Below, piece by piece: positions 63,521 through 64,000 of a stretch of 64,000 bases of DNA. Positions within the stretch are counted from its first letter, which is position 1. Each line of letters starts with the position of its first letter. A program made the translations under genes and the position numbers. The notes beneath the pieces are model-generated. The model was not told the origin of the DNA and did no database searches. It worked only from the letters and a program-made list of their open reading frames with translations. Source of the stretch: CAWKPF01 sp963851415 (GTDB taxonomy: Bacteria > Acidobacteriota > Thermoanaerobaculia > Multivoradales > Multivoraceae); NCBI GenBank assembly GCA_963851415.1, contig CAWKPF010000002.1, forward strand, positions 930,001 through 994,000, read 5' to 3'.

Positions 63521-64000
63521 ATGTTGGAGATCCGTCAACTCGTCAAGGTCTATCCGGGACCGGTCGCGGCGCTGCAAGGCATCGACCTCGACATCCCGCG
63601 AGGCATGTTCGGACTGCTCGGCCCGAACGGAGCCGGGAAGACCACCCTGATGCGCATCCTCGCCGGCTTGCTCGAGCCCACCTCGGGACGCCTCTTCTTC
63701 GACGGGGAGGACGTCACTGGACATCCGGAGAGAGTCTGGCCTCGCCTGGGTTACCTGCCCCAGTCGTTCGGCTTCTACCCTCACCTCACGGGCAAGGCCA
63801 TGCTCAAGCACATGTTGGGCCTCAAGGGCGTCACCTCTCCCAACGGTCTCGAAGCGCTCTGCGACGAACTGCTCGAACGGGTCAATCTCGGTTTTGCCGC
63901 GAAACGCAAGGTCAAGGGCTACTCCGGCGGGATGCGTCAGCGACTCGGCATCGCGCAGGCGATCGCGGGTCATCCCGACTTGATCATCGTCGACGAACCG
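63521..64000 (+). CDS. ABC transporter ATP-binding protein (cut by window edge)
   Basis: 160 codons of an ABC ATPase. Walker A is LLGPNGAGKTTLMRIL, the Q-loop LGYLPQSFGFY, the signature KGYSGGMRQRLGIAQAI, and Walker B IIVDEP reaches the window end. It resembles the CcmA/multidrug or antibiotic exporter group (ABC-2 type) rather than uptake ATPases. GAGGAG precedes ATG 63521. The permease presumably follows beyond the window. The C-terminus is missing. Confidence 0.92.
   Translation, partial: MLEIRQLVKVYPGPVAALQGIDLDIPRGMFGLLGPNGAGKTTLMRILAGLLEPTSGRLFFDGEDVTGHPERVWPRLGYLPQSFGFYPHLTGKAMLKHMLGLKGVTSPNGLEALCDELLERVNLGFAAKRKVKGYSGGMRQRLGIAQAIAGHPDLIIVDEP

Overview
The window is 64 kb of GC-rich, densely coded bacterial DNA with short intergenic gaps and many 4-base ATGA/GTGA overlaps. 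Lipoproteins with lipoboxes, a penicillin-binding protein 1C / alpha-2-macroglobulin pair, FeoAB, heme A synthase and a Sco protein point to a Gram-negative, aerobically respiring bacterium. Form II molybdenum hydroxylase genes, thiolase/DUF35-type acyl-CoA genes and a UGSC selenoprotein would suit an environmental lineage such as Acidobacteriota, Myxococcota or a Desulfobacterota/Binatota-like group. The taxon is inference: there is no rRNA or ribosomal marker, and no convincing tRNA, CRISPR array, prophage or insertion sequence was seen.

Layout. 1-10.2 kb: feoA-feoB (feoB cut by the window edge), a secreted FAM20-like kinase, and a yfhM-pbpC operon (periplasmic macroglobulin plus peptidoglycan synthase). 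10.5-14.2 kb: glpF-glpK and a beta-CASP metallo-beta-lactamase. 14.2-25.9 kb: small transcription units holding a glycosyltransferase/2OG-oxygenase pair, a heme c-copper monooxygenase-like protein, an EEP phosphohydrolase, a frameshifted DUF533 gene, a crotonase behind a perfect inverted repeat, a VOC protein, a methyltransferase and lemA-M48 protease. 26.1-31.1 kb (minus strand): thiolase plus HMG-CoA-synthase-like/DUF35 fusion, a branched-chain-amino-acid-type binding lipoprotein with its own promoter and terminator, and a histidine phosphatase.

31.1-42.4 kb is one long co-directional plus-strand run: a thioredoxin-like protein, a UGSC selenoprotein whose in-frame TGA is followed by a SECIS-like hairpin, a glycosyltransferase, an MBL hydrolase, coxG-S-L-M, a CBS/HEPN-like protein, ctaA and sco. 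42.5-54.1 kb is a minus-strand run centred on glyoxylate and lower glycolysis: malate synthase, a membrane hydrolase, glcF, a D-2-hydroxyacid dehydrogenase, a GAPDH paralogue lacking the catalytic cysteine, a canonical GAPDH, pyruvate kinase, a sulfatase-fold lipoprotein and an acyl-CoA dehydrogenase.

54.3-59.7 kb (plus strand) holds the maturation half of the cox system (coxD AAA+ ATPase, coxE VWA protein, two XdhC/CoxI-type genes, a MobA-like nucleotidyltransferase), then manA. 59.7-64 kb holds a small membrane protein, a ~100-bp tandem repeat with nested palindromes (six copies plus a partial), a lipoprotein, an S41 protease and the start of an ABC transporter ATPase. The most notable signals are the selenoprotein, the cysteine-less GAPDH beside its canonical copy, the FAM20-like secreted kinase, the structured repeat and the isolated perfect inverted repeat.
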